A DNA stretch of 64,000 nt from Cristatella mucedo (GCA_009760855.2 WPIO01000008.1:9661001-9725000), one strand, 5' to 3'. Numbered from the stretch's first letter, positions 48,550-61,329 are shown. A program made the numbers and translations. Notes: generated from the letters alone by a model not told the origin.

Positions 48550-49860
48550 CTCAAACTTAGTAGTCATCAGGCCAGCTATAACCCTGACAGCCCATCTCGA
48601 AACCAGTCTTTGGAATCCTCGCTTAATGCACAATAACCTCCTAACAATTCACGACATGATTATTGATGACAACCTTGACCTCTGCTTTGACCGATTCCTA
48701 GCTAAAAATGATTAATTTCCTAGCCATCACCGACGCGATTCCAAAAGGTTTCTTCATCTTCCATACTCCAGGAGAAATCGAAACTGGTGGAGAAGTCGCC
48801 ATTGACGCACGTTCCACCCTTAATTTCAAATATTTCCTGTCCCCTCAAAACAGTCGCTCGAATCATTTGAGTTCCTCAGACAAGCTGCTAATGGTGGCAG
48901 TGATCTATCGCCCACAGATACCAAGTCCTCCTTTACCTCTGATTTCTATGATCTCCTTTTGATTCTGTGTGCAAGAAGTCGATCTCTCCTTGGTTTGGGC
49001 GATTTTACCATCCATTTTTGAGAACTCGACTGAAGCCTTCAGTGTCAAATTTCGTGACCCGACTGATTTTCTATTGTGGTTCATGTGCTTGACCGAGCTC
49101 ACAATAAGGATCACACGCTCGATTGAACATTCTCACACTAGCATATGCTCTCGTCCCAAGTTATTATCGAATTCTGCTCATCTGACCACTAATATATCTC
49201 ATTCAGTCTATGGAGTATGCCCTCAGCTGCATCTAAAATCGTCTGAGAGCCGCGAAATCTCGAAATCCTTGACATTTGTGCGACTGTCGTAGCGAAAATT
49301 TGTTCATTTCTCCATCCCCGTGCTCAATCCCCCGTCCGATTTGCCATCGTGATAGAATGCTATAACACGACACCGGCAGACATGCTTAACATGTTAGCAC
49401 TTGTGACAAAGCAAAATTTTGCCCTTGCCCTGACTGCACATGGTTTACCTCAGCCATTAAACTAGCCAGGTCTACTAAAATATAAATATAATTCAATTGT
49501 ATTGCGCCCCAAGAGAACTTAATCTCTATTCAGGCGCTTCACATATGCCAGGGCGCTCGAGCCCACGACCTCAGCCAGACCTTGGTCGGAGCAAGCACCT
49601 TAACCGCTGGACCAAACCAGCTTGGCAGAACTGAAGGAAAGCTTGAGAAAGCATGCACAAGCTCAGGACTGACTGCCAGTCGTCAGGCATACGAAGACTA
49701 TTGTAGATCATACCAGTCGATCCTAGCAAAGGTTAAGTCTTGCTTCTATAAAGGTATTGTGGGATCACAGAAGATCGCCCTTTACGAGAGCTGCAGCAAA
49801 CACTTTTTCAAGAGCCCAGACTGCCCCCGAGTGCACGGCTGGCATTGGGCAGGGTCAACG
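48550..49860 (+). mobile_element. LINE-B endonuclease and linker fragment
   Basis: Remnants of an APE-type endonuclease in shifting frames: NLLTIHDMIIDDNLDLC, LMVAVIYRP, and GLGDFTIHF (GDFN-like). After an inserted SINE the RT-proximal linker QAYEDYCRSYQSILAKVKS follows, which matches the minus-strand copy near 55300-55400. No RT remains. Confidence 0.7.
49495..49625 (-). mobile_element. tRNA-derived SINE, family 2, inside LINE-B
   Basis: Best copy for the tail. On the minus strand: GTTTGGTCCAGCGGTTAAGG (A-box region), GAGGTCGTGGGCTCGAGC (B-box region), then GTGAAGCGCCTGAATAGAGA and TTAAGTTCTCTTGGGGCGC, which align almost base for base to the LINE-B 3' end. Confidence 0.85.
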
Positions 49861-50059
49861 TGATGAAACGCCACGATCCTAATTACTAAGGACCAAAGTA
49901 GCATGCTATCTATTCGAATTTGATAAGACCGATGCCCATCTGGCAACTTTGACGACCGAATACAGCAAAAGTGCTGTACTATCCTGGCCATTGTTGCGAC
50001 AAGCTGCATAAGAAGAGAGGAGCAGACCGACCTAAACAGAAAACTTCATGCTCAAAGTG

Positions 50060-50567
50060 GTGTCTCTGTCTGTCTCTGTCTGTCTCTGTCTGTCTCTGTC
50101 TGTCTCTGTCTGTCTCTGTCTGTCTCTGTCTGTCTCTGTCTGTCTCTGTCTGTCTCTGTCTGTCTGTCTGTCTCTGTCTGTCTCTGTCTGTCTCTGTCTG
50201 TCTGTCTGTCTGTCTGTCTCTGTCTGTCTGTCTGTCTCTGTCTGTCTCTGTCTGTCTCTGTCTGTCTCTGTCTGTCTCTGTCTGTCTCTGTCTGTCTCTG
50301 TCTGTCTCTGTCTGTCTCTGTCTGTCTCTGTCTGTCTCTGTCTGTCTCTGTCTGTCTCTGTCTGTCTCTGTCTCTGTCTGTCTCTGTCTGTCTCTGTCTG
50401 TCTGTCTCTGTCTGTCTCTGTCTGTCTCTGTCTGTCTCTGTCTGTCTGTCTGTCTCTGTCTGTCTGTCTGTCTCTGTCTGTCTCTGTCTGTCTCTGTCTG
50501 TCTCTGTCTGTCTCTGTCTGTCTCTGTCTGTCTCTGTCTGTCTCTGTCTGTCTCTGTCTGTCTGTCC

Positions 50568-50619
<52 letters not shown>

Positions 50620-50622
50620 TGC
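50060..50622. repeat. (TCTG)/(TCTCTGTCTG) microsatellite ending in (TC)n
   Basis: About 500 bp with a dominant 10-bp period TGTCTCTGTC, blocks of plain TCTG, then (TC)n from about 50570. Long frames through it on both strands are artefacts. Confidence 0.95.
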
Positions 50623-50704
50623 TTCACCAGCTAACGATTACCAGCCTTCACTCAACATGCATGCAGCAGCTGCTGCACTATGCCGGTTATATCGAGGAAA
50701 GAGT

Positions 50705-50835
50705 GCATGCCTTTAACGACCATGATCAACGTGCTCACCATGAATGCCGAGGTCGTGGGCTCGAGTCCCTTGGGCATGAAGTGCCTGGATAGATATTCGT
50801 TCTCCTATGACACTATATGAATGGTTTATAGGTTT
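50705..50835 (+). mobile_element. tRNA-derived SINE, family 2 (degenerate)
   Basis: GCCGAGGTCGTGGGCTCGAG B-box region, then AAGTGCCTGGATAGATATTC and the CTATATGAATGGTTTATA end. Confidence 0.7.
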
Positions 50836-51067
50836 TTTCTGAGACTGCTCACACTCCATCAAGGGAAGGGGATTCTCGTGCAAGTACGTCGGTCATCTTC
50901 GATGCTCCACCTTTGGTCACTTTCTCAATCACTCTTGTCATCCGAAGATGAGCATGACGACTAAGGCGACCATTTGGTTGGTCCGAGCAGTTACTTGGTC
51001 AACCGCTCGACCGAGTTGAGCAAGGATGAAGCATCAGCCACGCAAGTGAGCTGCACGGCAAATTCGA

Positions 51068-51116
51068 ACCAACGCTTGTGCATGCATGACAAGGTCATGT
51101 ATGCACAAGCGTTGGT
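51068..51116. other. 23-bp inverted repeat with 3-nt spacer
   Basis: Left arm 51068-51090 begins ACCAACGCTTGTGCAT; right arm 51094-51116 is its reverse complement with one mismatch; spacer AAG. Not part of any element I recognise. Confidence 0.85.
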
Positions 51117-52690
51117 GGTTGACGATGGGTGGGAATAGCTGTGGATGTCTGAGAGTTTTCTAACTGCATTGCCTGCCGGACAGTAATCACCGGTTTAACT
51201 GCGGCAGTGTAGGCCAAACTTCTGCATTCCTGCTGGAAAGCTGGCAATTCGAGGTGGGCTACCTTTGACAGTGCCAACTACAACTACTAAAACAACTACT
51301 AAAGCATGTCCATAGTAACGAGATTGGTAACCAAGTGAGTGCCTATTAAGTTTAAAACCTCTACGCATACGAAGAGCTGCCAAAGATAAGTTGTGAACCC
51401 TGATAGTGGCACTTTACTGCAGTGAGCTCAGGTCATAATTTGTTGCACAGACTTTTCCAAAGATTCCCTTAGTGAGGTGTGTGAGGATGGGGATGTGAGG
51501 TACCGAATCGCTGACGACAGCTAATAAGACATCAGTCTTAATAAAGTGTGTTCTGGGTTCACCATGCCGGCCAATAAAAAAACAGTGGCATGACGAAATG
51601 ACTCTCAAACCTGACAACTGCGTGAAAAACATTGACACCAAAGAAGCGTCAAATTGACTTCAAGATCCTCCCATCCTGTGTGGCATATGTAGAACAGCCT
51701 CCTCACACATCTAGTGTACCCACTCATTGGTTTCGATCCGTCTCAGCGTTTCTTGCATTACATTGGAATCTTTTGGTGAACTTCAGGGTCAATGTTGAGA
51801 GAATACTGAAAATATTGATCCAAGAATCAAATAATTGTTTAGGTTACCTGTCAAAAGAGAAATACAATAGATATGGAATCTGTAGTTTTGAACATTTCTA
51901 CAAACAAGAAAAGCATTAAAACGATTAAGCTAACCGTATCTAACTTGGTGGTAAACAGAAAGCAATATAATAATAATAACAATAGCACCGGTCGTCACAT
52001 CCACAGTGCATGTACAACTGCTACCTGTTTATGCTGTGCTGCTCCGATAGGGTGAGGCCAGCAGCACCCCTAAGCAACTCGGCTGGTCGCATCTCTGAGT
52101 AACGGCTTGCCATACTGTCATCGGCAACTCATCTCAAGCTGAGGACTCTCGAGCATAGCATTCATTTGCTGCAGATGGGCAAGGAGTGCATTTCAGCTAC
52201 TTACAATGTTATGTATCTCCACCTGTGGCTCCACAAGGACTATGTGGGTTTTAGAAAGAAGAATATTCTACAGAGCACTCTCCAAGACTATTCCCTCCTC
52301 AAATCTTGGCCTGCAGTTCCACATCATGAGAGCAACAGTGCCAGAACTTTCATGGTCCTCAGGTTGCTGTATGAACCCGGTCTGGTCAATTTGTTTATAG
52401 CACCTTCGACGGAACTAGTTACCTAACGTCCGACAAGCCATGCTATTTTTTGTACCTGCATGGCCAAGCTCTGGCAGTTGCTGTGTACCTTTCCCCCAGG
52501 ACTTGCGACTATTCCACGATTCCAGTGCTGTCAATCGAGAACAAGGGCCTCGATTAGTCACATAAACACAAGGCATCCACAGCCCTCCTATCAGCAAACG
52601 ATTTCTATGCTGCTCGAGAGGCTGTGAATGACCTGTTAAGTATGATGAAGGGGGTCGACGGTTCCATCTGCCCCTCGGTAACCACAACAA
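51117..52690. other. No gene recognised
   Basis: Intergenic sequence with short open frames only. No domain or element assigned. Confidence 0.45.
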
Positions 52691-52697
52691 GTCCTTC

Positions 52698-52794
52698 TGA
52701 GAGAGAGGGTGAGAGGGGGAGAGGTAGAGAGAGGGGGGAGAGAGAGTGGAGAGAGAGAGAAGAGAGAGAGAGTGGAGAGAGAGAGAGGGAGAGT

Positions 52795-52833
<39 letters not shown>

Positions 52834-52858
52834 AGAAGAGAGAAGAAAGAGAGAGCAC
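52698..52858. repeat. GA-rich microsatellite
   Basis: (GA)n with GGA and GTGGA interruptions. Charged open frames through it are artefacts. Confidence 0.93.
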
Positions 52859-53034
52859 ATAGCCACAATCAGATGGCACTCGGGGCTTCTCCCACTCTCA
52901 CTGCTTGGCCTGAAACTGTTATTTTTTAACAAGCCATAGCTGATTAACGCCTGCACTGGCCAAGAACAGCTTCCGTTCAGAGCAGCTCATTACGATAGAT
53001 CGGCACATCGAAAATAGTTAGAAAGAGTTTCAGA

Positions 53035-54955
53035 TTATAATACTAGCAATACATATGATATAGCACCCTCAGAGAACTCAGTCTCTTTCTAGGCACTTTA
53101 AATTTGCGGCAAAGGAAGCACGATCCAATGGTTATTGGTAGCATGCTGAATGGCAACAAGAATAACATAGCTAAGGGTACATGCACAGGGTAAGCAAGTA
53201 TGGTTAGTGGCAGCATGCACAGCGTCAGTACTCATAAGAACATAGAGGTTGTTTCATAGGGACCCACTAAATACTGTGATCAGTAGACACGTTTTTAGTT
53301 TCTTTATAAATGTGGTCAAGTCAGGAGATATCGTGGCGCAAGTCGGGAGTGAGTTCCAGGCTTTGGGACCATGCATACTAAAGGCGTGGCCTCGAAAGGA
53401 TTTGAGGTTTGTATGACATATAGATAAACGATTCGATTCCGAAAAGTTGGTGGTATGATGTTTAGCCTGGCAGGGAGTTGATGTAATAGGCAGGCTAGAG
53501 CCCAAGAATGAAGGGACCTGATAGTGAGTGACAAAACCTTGAAGTCGATGCTTGACTTTTAGCAACTGCAGGTTGGAGAGAAGTGCTGTGGGGTCTCAAC
53601 TGCAATGCTCGTGGCAGACAAGCCTAGCTGCAGGGTTTTGCAAAACCTGTTAGTGCCTGATTGCACAGCCTGGTATGCCAGTAGGCAGTGAGTTACAAAA
53701 GTCGAGACGGAATGTCACAAATGCATTGGCCAATTTTGATGTGGTACCCGTATCTAACTATCCCGAATTTTAGCAATGTTATGTAGCTGAAAGTAGGCAG
53801 ACTTGACTGTGGAAGCTGATGTGGTTTTTGAATGAAAGGTTACTTAAGACACCTAGATTTCTTGCAGATTCGACGGGAGATATGCTGGCACAGCCACGTT
53901 TTAGTGTCAACCTTTCCAATTTCGGAGTCACACTTGGTTAGCCCATAGCTAGTATGTTGGTTATATCATCATTCAATTCAATCGAATTTGCTGCCATCAT
54001 TGTGAAAATGTCGTCAATACATGTAGCAATAGAACTGAAGGAATTCGATGCACTGGAGGACTAGGAAAGATATCAAGAAAAGTTACAAGTGGGCGTTGTC
54101 TGCATAGAAGTGAAAGCCTATTTTGAGCCTGGCAATTACTCTGGCAGGAGGAGGAGGAGGAGTATAAACCATAAAAATAACAGGACCGAGCACAAAGCCT
54201 GAGGCACCCCACATTTCTGGGGTTCCTATGATGATCTTTGTTCGTTCACATCAATACTCTTAGAGTCTCCCACTGAGATCAGACCTTAATCATTGTAATG
54301 CAGTGTCAGTGATGCCCAGGCGAGATGAAAGGCACTCAAGAATGACTTAGGGATCGATAGTAGCAAAAGCTACCGAAAGATCGAGCAAAACAGCAGAGAG
54401 CATCTACCGAAGGCTGCATTTCTTACTAAGTCATTGTACGTGCAAAGAAATGCCGACTCGGTGAAGTGATTACCTTTACTATCAGACTGGAACTTACTAG
54501 CAAGGTATGAAGTTTCAAAATACGAGTTCAGCTTCAGTGTCTTCGATAGGAATGGCAGAAGGGAGACTAGGAAGAAGTTGCTCAAGTTCTCTTGGTTAAG
54601 TGTTGCTTTCATCAGTAGTGGCCTGACTACCGCATTTTTGAAAGATGCTGGGACATGGCCTGAGGCTAATGACGTTTTAATGATGTGAGTTATCCATGGC
54701 AGCAGCAGAGCAATGCATCCTAGAAGCATGACAGTGGGAATAGGGTCAACAGGACTAGTTTTCTTTGATTGGGATATGAACTTCAGGACGAGGTCACTAG
54801 TGACCCGCTTGAATGTAGATATTGAGGGGCTGCATGGAGTTGAGGGATACGATGCTAGGGAAAATGCTTCTATCTTAGGGATGGACTTCCAGATCTTGTC
54901 TATCTTTTTGACAAAGAAGCTAGAGAAGCAATCAGCTAGATCATCAGAGGTATAA
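53035..54955 (-). mobile_element. LINE-B copy, minus strand
   Basis: From the 5' side: DDLADCFSSFFVKKIDKI, TSDLVLKFISQSKKTSPVDP, LASGHVPASFKNAVVRPLL and partial RT (SEFF-type QSDSKGN), then the C-terminal remnant and 3' UTR ending in an AT-rich stretch at 53035. Frames are broken and the catalytic YADD block was not found intact. Confidence 0.82.
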
Positions 54956-55600
54956 TAATAATACATTTTATAGTGTCCTCTGAGAACTCAGTCTTCCTTC
55001 TAGGTGCTTTATATTTGTTGTAAAGGAATCACCATCGAACAGTTAGGGGTAGCATAGTAAATAAATAACAAGAATAACACGGTTAGGGGTGACATGCATA
55101 GGGTCAGCACGCATTATGGTTTGTGGCAGCATGCACAGTGTCAATGCGCATAAGCATATCAAGAGCGAACCAGAGAGACCCACTAAATGCTGTGATTAAT
55201 AGATGCATTTTTAGTTTCTTACTAGGTAACAAACTAACCTGGAGTGTTTAAGAAGAAGGTTGATCGTCGACATCAGCATTTCTAAATTGTGCATCTGTGA
55301 TTCAACAATGTCTTTATAGAAGCGAGACTTGGCCTTTGCTAGTCTTGATTGGTACAATCTACAGTAGTCTTCGTATGCCTGTCAATAGACAGTGAGTCCT
55401 GGTCTTGTGTTTGCATTTTCAAGCTTGCGCATGGTAGACCTAGTTGGTTTATTGTCTGCTGGAAATCAAAGGCCGTCAGGGCATTGACATACAGTGCGGT
55501 TAGTCAGAGATGCAAACCCATCGAGCATGTCAGTTGGTGTAGTCTTGCAGCAATCTACTAATGATGACATTTCGGAAGGGTATTGAGCAGCAGAGACAAA
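54952..55600 (-). mobile_element. LINE-B rearranged copy
   Basis: 3' UTR from the (AAT)n at 54952 to about 55230, then directly the linker coding region (minus strand QAYEDYCRLYQSRLAKAKS) to about 55560. The whole RT is missing, so this is an internal deletion or two abutting fragments. Confidence 0.7.
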
Positions 55601-55847
55601 GCAAATATTCTCGCACGAACAGCATCGATGCTAAGGGTCGTGAGGTTAAGCAAGTCACAGGTAATTTTATATCATGAGGGCACACATTATAGACTTAATG
55701 AGATATCTACATGGTTAGATAAGCAGAATATGGTAATGATTGGTGGTAAAGCACAGTTGTAAGATGCAATGCGGTCGCATGTATGACCCTTGATGTGAGT
55801 AGGGCCGTGCACATGAGCTACAAGCTAGAGTGAGTAAGTACACTATA

Positions 55848-57500
55848 TTAATAATAATAATAATAATAATAATGCACTTGATAAAGTGCCCTCAGAGAAC
55901 TTATTCTCTTTCTAAGTGCTTTACATTTGCTGCAAAGTTAAATGCAATTAAATGGTAAGTAAAATCATGCTTGAAAACAAAATTAATAATATGGTTAGGG
56001 GCAACATGCACAGGGTCAGCATGCAAATGTGATTAGTGGCAGCATGCACAGTGTCAGCACGCATAAGCACATCAAGGACGAATCACAGGGACCCACTAAA
56101 TGCTGTCCTAAATAGGTGTAGTTTTAAGTTCCTTTTAAATGTGGTCAGGTCAGGGGATGTTCTGACGCAGGTCGGGAGGAAGTTCCAGGCTTTGGGAGCA
56201 TATGAACTAAATGCACGGTCTCCAAAGGATTTAAGGTTTGTATGAGGTATTTCTAGACTGTTGGATTCCGAAAAGCGGGTGGTACGATGCTTGGCCTGAT
56301 GGGGTAGTATATCTGACAAATAGGCTGGAGCCATAGAATGAAGGGACCTAAAAGTGAGCGACATAACATTGAAGTCAATCCTTTGCTTAATTGGTAGCCA
56401 GTGCAAGTCGGCGAGAAGTGGAGTAACGTGGCAACTGCGACGCTCACGACGGACAAGCCTAGCTGCAGAGTTTTGCACCAGCGGCAATCGCCTGATCGCA
56501 CATGCTGGTAGGCCAGTAAGCAGTGAGTTGCAGAAGTCGAGACGGGATGTCACGAATGCATGGACCAACTTGGACGTCGGTGCTGAAGTCGTCACGTAAG
56601 TTACCAAAAGGAGTGCTGAAATTACAAACAAGAGGAAAGATCGCTTTCTTGCACGCAGAATTGAAATGAGATCATAAAAATCTGACATGAAGAAAGAATT
56701 GTTACCTGGTGGGCGATAGACTACAGCCACCATCGGTAGATTGTTGTCGGGTGAAATTAAAACAATAGAATTGAAAGACTTTATTGGGAGTACTGCACGG
56801 CTTCAATTGAAATTCAAGCTCGTGAGGATAGCCACTCGGCCTTAAGTTTTATTTGGTCTATGAGTGTGACAGAAGGTGAAGCCAGTCGGGGTTGCGTTTT
56901 TAATTGTCAGACAGTTTACCAATTTTGGTTAAGTTTCAGCCAAGGTGAGCAGATCAAGGCCTTTTTATCAGAAATAAGATCACTTATAAATAGGGGTTTA
57001 TAGCACATTGAGCAAAGATTTCCAAAGACAGGTGTAAATTCTGGTCGAAGAAATTACAGCAGGCCTGATGACCACTAAGTTAAGAGAGATTCACAGTAAC
57101 GCTTGAGAGAGGACCTGCTGAGCCATTCGAGACAATGCTAGGAATACTAAACGAACAGGTACTCAATTTGAGGCTCCTGCTCCGGGGTGCTTTTCTTTTG
57201 TTAATGCATAATTCATGGATCTTAGCAACAGCAATAACATCTATGGAATGCATTTGAACTACGATAACGAAGCGATATAAGGTACACATGATCATAACTA
57301 ATATTTGTGTTACTAGCAGCCGTCATATCTAAGGCAGTCACAGGCCTGGCAAACCCAGCCTAAATCGATAAGCCTTTAAATGTCCATAAGCACATAATTT
57401 CTTAGGGGCAATGGTCAAACAACAAACAGATAAAATGTAAACAGGTCTTAGCTGTATTGGTTTCTATATTCAATAAAGATAAGTACAAGAGAGGCTTGAT
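55848..57500 (-). mobile_element. LINE-B copy lacking RT: endonuclease part joined to 3' part
   Basis: Starts at (AAT)n 55848. Minus-strand reading carries the endonuclease piece [15 protein letters not shown] and [18 protein letters not shown], then runs straight into [19 protein letters not shown] and [17 protein letters not shown], in one open frame (56733-56083). Decayed endonuclease sequence extends to about 57000-57500. The internal RT core is deleted, yet the frame across the junction is intact. Confidence 0.75.
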
Positions 57501-57799
57501 CCAAGCAAGACAAGTTTACTACACATCCATGGCTGTTTGCATTAAGATGGCCTGTACAGATTTGCACCTGCTCGTGTTTATTTTAATTTCGGAGTAAATT
57601 AAACAGTAAAGGTCATCTGATTCAAGCATTGCCGTGTATCGGGGTTGGTGGTCATCAGGCCAAGTGACAAATGTCAACGTTTCTACACCGGTCAGAGTTT
57701 CTTGACTGACAAAGGCTGAGACATCGACAAGCAATGCTATGACAGTATATATAACCTCGGGATGGCTAAAGTAAGGGTTAGGCATGCCCTAAGGACGCG

Positions 57800-59862
57800 C
57801 CTTTGTGCACATGGCTAAGGAACAATCATGGCACCAAATGCTGATGTCGACAATAAACCATCTCCTCAACCGTTCCCAGATTAGCTCCTTACCTGATGAT
57901 CCTTGTGGTGATCTAGCCGATCCCTGCTCTCGATTCCGTGTGCAGAAGATAGACAAGATCAGAGAATCCATCCCTGCGATGACAACCTCCCCACAAGAAT
58001 GCTGTTCCTCGGTTCCTGGCTGCACCTCAATGTCTGAATTTAAGCAGGTCACTAGTGATCTAGTCCTAAAGTTTGTATCTCAATCAAAGAAGACAACAAG
58101 TCCTCTGGACCCTATTCCCACTGTCCTGCTCCTACGTTGCATTGATCTGCTGCTGCCATGCATAACTAAGATTTTTATTATATCATTAGCCTCAGGTCAT
58201 GTTCCAGCACCTTTCAAAAAGCTGTAGTCAGGCCGCTTCTCAAGAAAGCGACACTAGACCAAGAGAACTTAAACAACTACCGCCCAGTCTTTCTTCTACC
58301 ATTCCTATCAAAGACACTGGAACGGGTCGTGGCAGACCAGCTGATCTCATGTATCGAAACCTCACACCTTGCTACAAGTTCCAGTCTGGCTTTAGAGCTA
58401 ATCGCTCCACGGAGTCAGCAGTGCTTAGGGTATACAACGACCTACTTAGGAATGCAGACATGGGTAGAGTGTCTCTGCTTGTTTTGCTCGATCCTTCGGC
58501 AGCTTGTGATACCATCGATCACAAAGTTCGTCTAGAGTGCCTCCCATCTCGCCTGGGCATCACTGGCACTGCTCTGCAGTGGTTTAGGTCCTATCTCAGT
58601 GGGAGACTCCAGAGTATTGACGTGAATGGACAAAGATCATCTGAAGTACCTCTGAAATATGGAGTACATCAGGGCTCCGTGCTAGGTCCGGTTCTTCTCA
58701 CGGTTTAACTCTCCCTCTTGCTCATGTGATTGCCAAGCACAATCTAGGCTCTCACTTCTATGCGGATGACACTCAGTTGTACCTTTACTTTGATCTCTCC
58801 CAGCCTTCGAGCACCTCAAATTCTCTCAACTCACTTGCCGCATGCATTGATGACATCCGCACATGGATGGCAGCAAATTTTCTAAAACTAAACGATGATA
58901 AAACTAACTTACTAGTTGTGGGCTAACCCAGTGTGATTCAGAGATTGGAAGGGCTGACTCTCAAAATTGGCTCTGCCAGCATATCTCCTGTTGAATCAGC
59001 TCGAAATCTAGGTGTCATATTCCAAAGCGACCTCTCGTTAGACGACCATATCAGCTCCACAGTCAAATCTGCCTATTTTCAGCTCCACAACACTGCTAAA
59101 ATTCGGGCTTGTTTAGATAAGGATACCACGTCCAAGTTAGTCCATGCATTCGTGACATCCTGTCACGACTTTTGCAACTCAACTGCTTACTGGCCTACCA
59201 GCATGTGCGATCAGGCGATTGCAGCTAGTGCAAAACTCTGCAACTAGGCTTGTCTGTCGTGAGCATCGCAGTTGCCACATTACTCCACTTCTCGCCGACC
59301 TGCACTGGCTACCAGTCAAGCAAAGGATTGACTTCAATGTTTTGTCGTTCACTTTTAGGTCCCTTCATTCTATGGCTCCAGCCTATCTCTCAGATATTCT
59401 ACCCCATCAGGCCAAGCATCGTACCACCTGCTTTTCGGAATCCAGCAGTCTACAAATACCTGGTACAAACCTTAAATCCTTTGGAGACCGTGCATTTAGT
59501 TCGTATGCTCCCAAAGCCTGGAACTTCCTCCCGACCTGCGTCAGAACATCCCCTGACCTGACCACATTTAAAAGGAACTTAAAAACACACCTATTTAGGA
59601 CAGCATTTATTGGGTCCCTGTGACTCGTTCTTCGTGTGCTTATGTGTGCTGACACTGTGCATGCTGCCACTAACAAGATTTGCATGCTGACCCTGTGCAT
59701 GTCACCCCTAACCATGTTATTCATTCTATTTGTTTTTCAAGCATTGTTTTACTTACCATTCAATTGCATTTCCCTTTGCAGCAAATGTAAAGCGCCCAGA
59801 AAGAGAATAAGTTCTCTGAGGGCGCTTTATCAAGTGCATTATTATTATTATTTTTAATTGGG
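57800..59862 (+). mobile_element. LINE-B, L2-like retrotransposon, longest copy
   Basis: Carries DPCGDLADPCSRFRVQKIDK, then TSDLVLKFVSQSKKTTSPLD, then RT blocks FQSGFRANRSTESAVLR, DPSAACDTIDHKVRLECL, HQGSVLGPVLLT and FYADDTQLYLYF (catalytic YADD), then LKLNDDKTNLLVVG and ARNLGVIFQSDLSLDDHI, and the C-terminal [17 protein letters not shown] ... [14 protein letters not shown]. 3' UTR ends GAGGGCGCTTTATCAAGTGC plus (ATT)n. Endonuclease missing (5' truncated); at least four frame breaks. Reference copy for the family here; placed in the L2/CR1 superfamily by the YADD context and C-terminal motif. Confidence 0.88.
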
Positions 59863-61325
59863 ACGACGGCCGTGGCAGTAGCGCAGAAGCAGTAAAGAGG
59901 CGAAAAAGTTCAAAGCAAAGTGCCCCCATCCACCCTACACCACCCCAAGGCCCAATGTGCCCCATGTGCTGATTCATGCATGCATGTCCCATGACCTGTG
60001 CTCAGTTAGCTCATCGTAATCGCCATAGTCCGGTCATATTGTCGTCATAAGCCAGCCGCATTTCCTACAGTAGCCATGCCTGCCTCAAAGGAGGCCCTCG
60101 GTGGCTGCGCATCACTCACCGAGCCCAACCCTCTGCCTCGACCGATCGAAACCTGTCCATCGATCCGTTGGCCGGAGGAAGGCTTGCTCGGCGCATCAAA
60201 CTTAATGGCAAGCTTATTCATCCAATCAGACATTAGCCCAGCTTCATAGGTCAAGTAGGCAGTCGGCTTCGGCCTGAGAAGACAAGAAATTTGAACTCAG
60301 TATCGGTCATCACAGCAGCAACACAAGCAGCAGGAGCATAGTCAGACGGCTGCTTGCCTCTAGCTGCTGAGGCCCCCCAAAAAGGGTGCATAGCCGTTGA
60401 GCTGTAATCATTGGCCGGTGAGAGTAAGATCGAAAAATTCAGCCCCACTTTGACAATTGATTTCCCTAGCCACAATCTTTAGTCAATCGGCAGTCCTCCC
60501 AGAGGTGTCAGCACTCCAAAAAAACAAAGTGCTTACTACCCAGATTCGGCTCAAGCGCTGCAGCAGCCCTTTGGCGGTCGATGTTACTATCAAAGGGCCG
60601 GTTGCTGCTGACGACGTTGCCACTGCTGGATTGCTGGGTAACTGCACACGTACAGACATCAGCTGCTGTCGAAAACAGGCAGGGGCAATTTCACTATCAG
60701 TAGACATTTTTCGTGAGTGAGTCATTTCTTCAGAATCATGGCTTAGCAGCTGCAGAAGAACAATCAACAAAACGGTCAACACTAGCTCTGGGCGAGCCCA
60801 GGCAAGACTTCAGCTACAAGCCGTCGCACAAGCGCAGCCTCACAGAGCAGGTGGTCGTGCACGTGACAAGGTGCTCTGCGTGGCCTAGGGATCAAAGGTA
60901 GACTCGTGCAAGCCTAGACGAAACTGTGCCACGCTCACTTCCGGCAAGTCGTCGGTGTCAAAGCGTCGAAACGCCTGTGTCACCTGCCGATCCTGGCAGC
61001 CTCCAGCCACCAGCACAGCAGAGATGCTGCAACGAGGCCGGCATAGGCGCACATGTCTGTTTCGGCACGCATGCAACCACAGGTTAAAGGAAGCCGACGG
61101 CAATGCCACACCGTTAGTACAGCCCACTCGAAGTCCTGTCCCCAACTTCGGCCAACTGCGTGGTCAATGCTTTTCTTCCCCATAGAAACCACTCGTACAT
61201 ACAAAATTCGCTCTAAACTAAACTGGTGAAACTGCTTGGACGTAAGGCAAATTCAGTGCAAACGAGTTCTTTCAACCTTCTAGAGCTTTCGAATTCGTGC
61301 ATCTCGCAAACAGCCCAGGCTGAGT
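59863..61325. other. Unassigned region
   Basis: Minus-strand open frames at 60254-60045, 60475-60251, 60782-60483 and 61145-60885 have protein-like composition and could be exons of the gene suggested near the right edge, but I found no continuous splice path and no known domain. Confidence 0.3.
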
Positions 61326-61329
61326 GCAT

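Noticed and set aside
50060-50620. CRISPR-like regular repeat
   Set aside because: No unique spacers; simple-sequence repeat in a eukaryotic genome.
49971-50792. 273-residue Ser/Val/Cys/Leu repeat frame
   Set aside because: Translation of the TCTG microsatellite in any phase.
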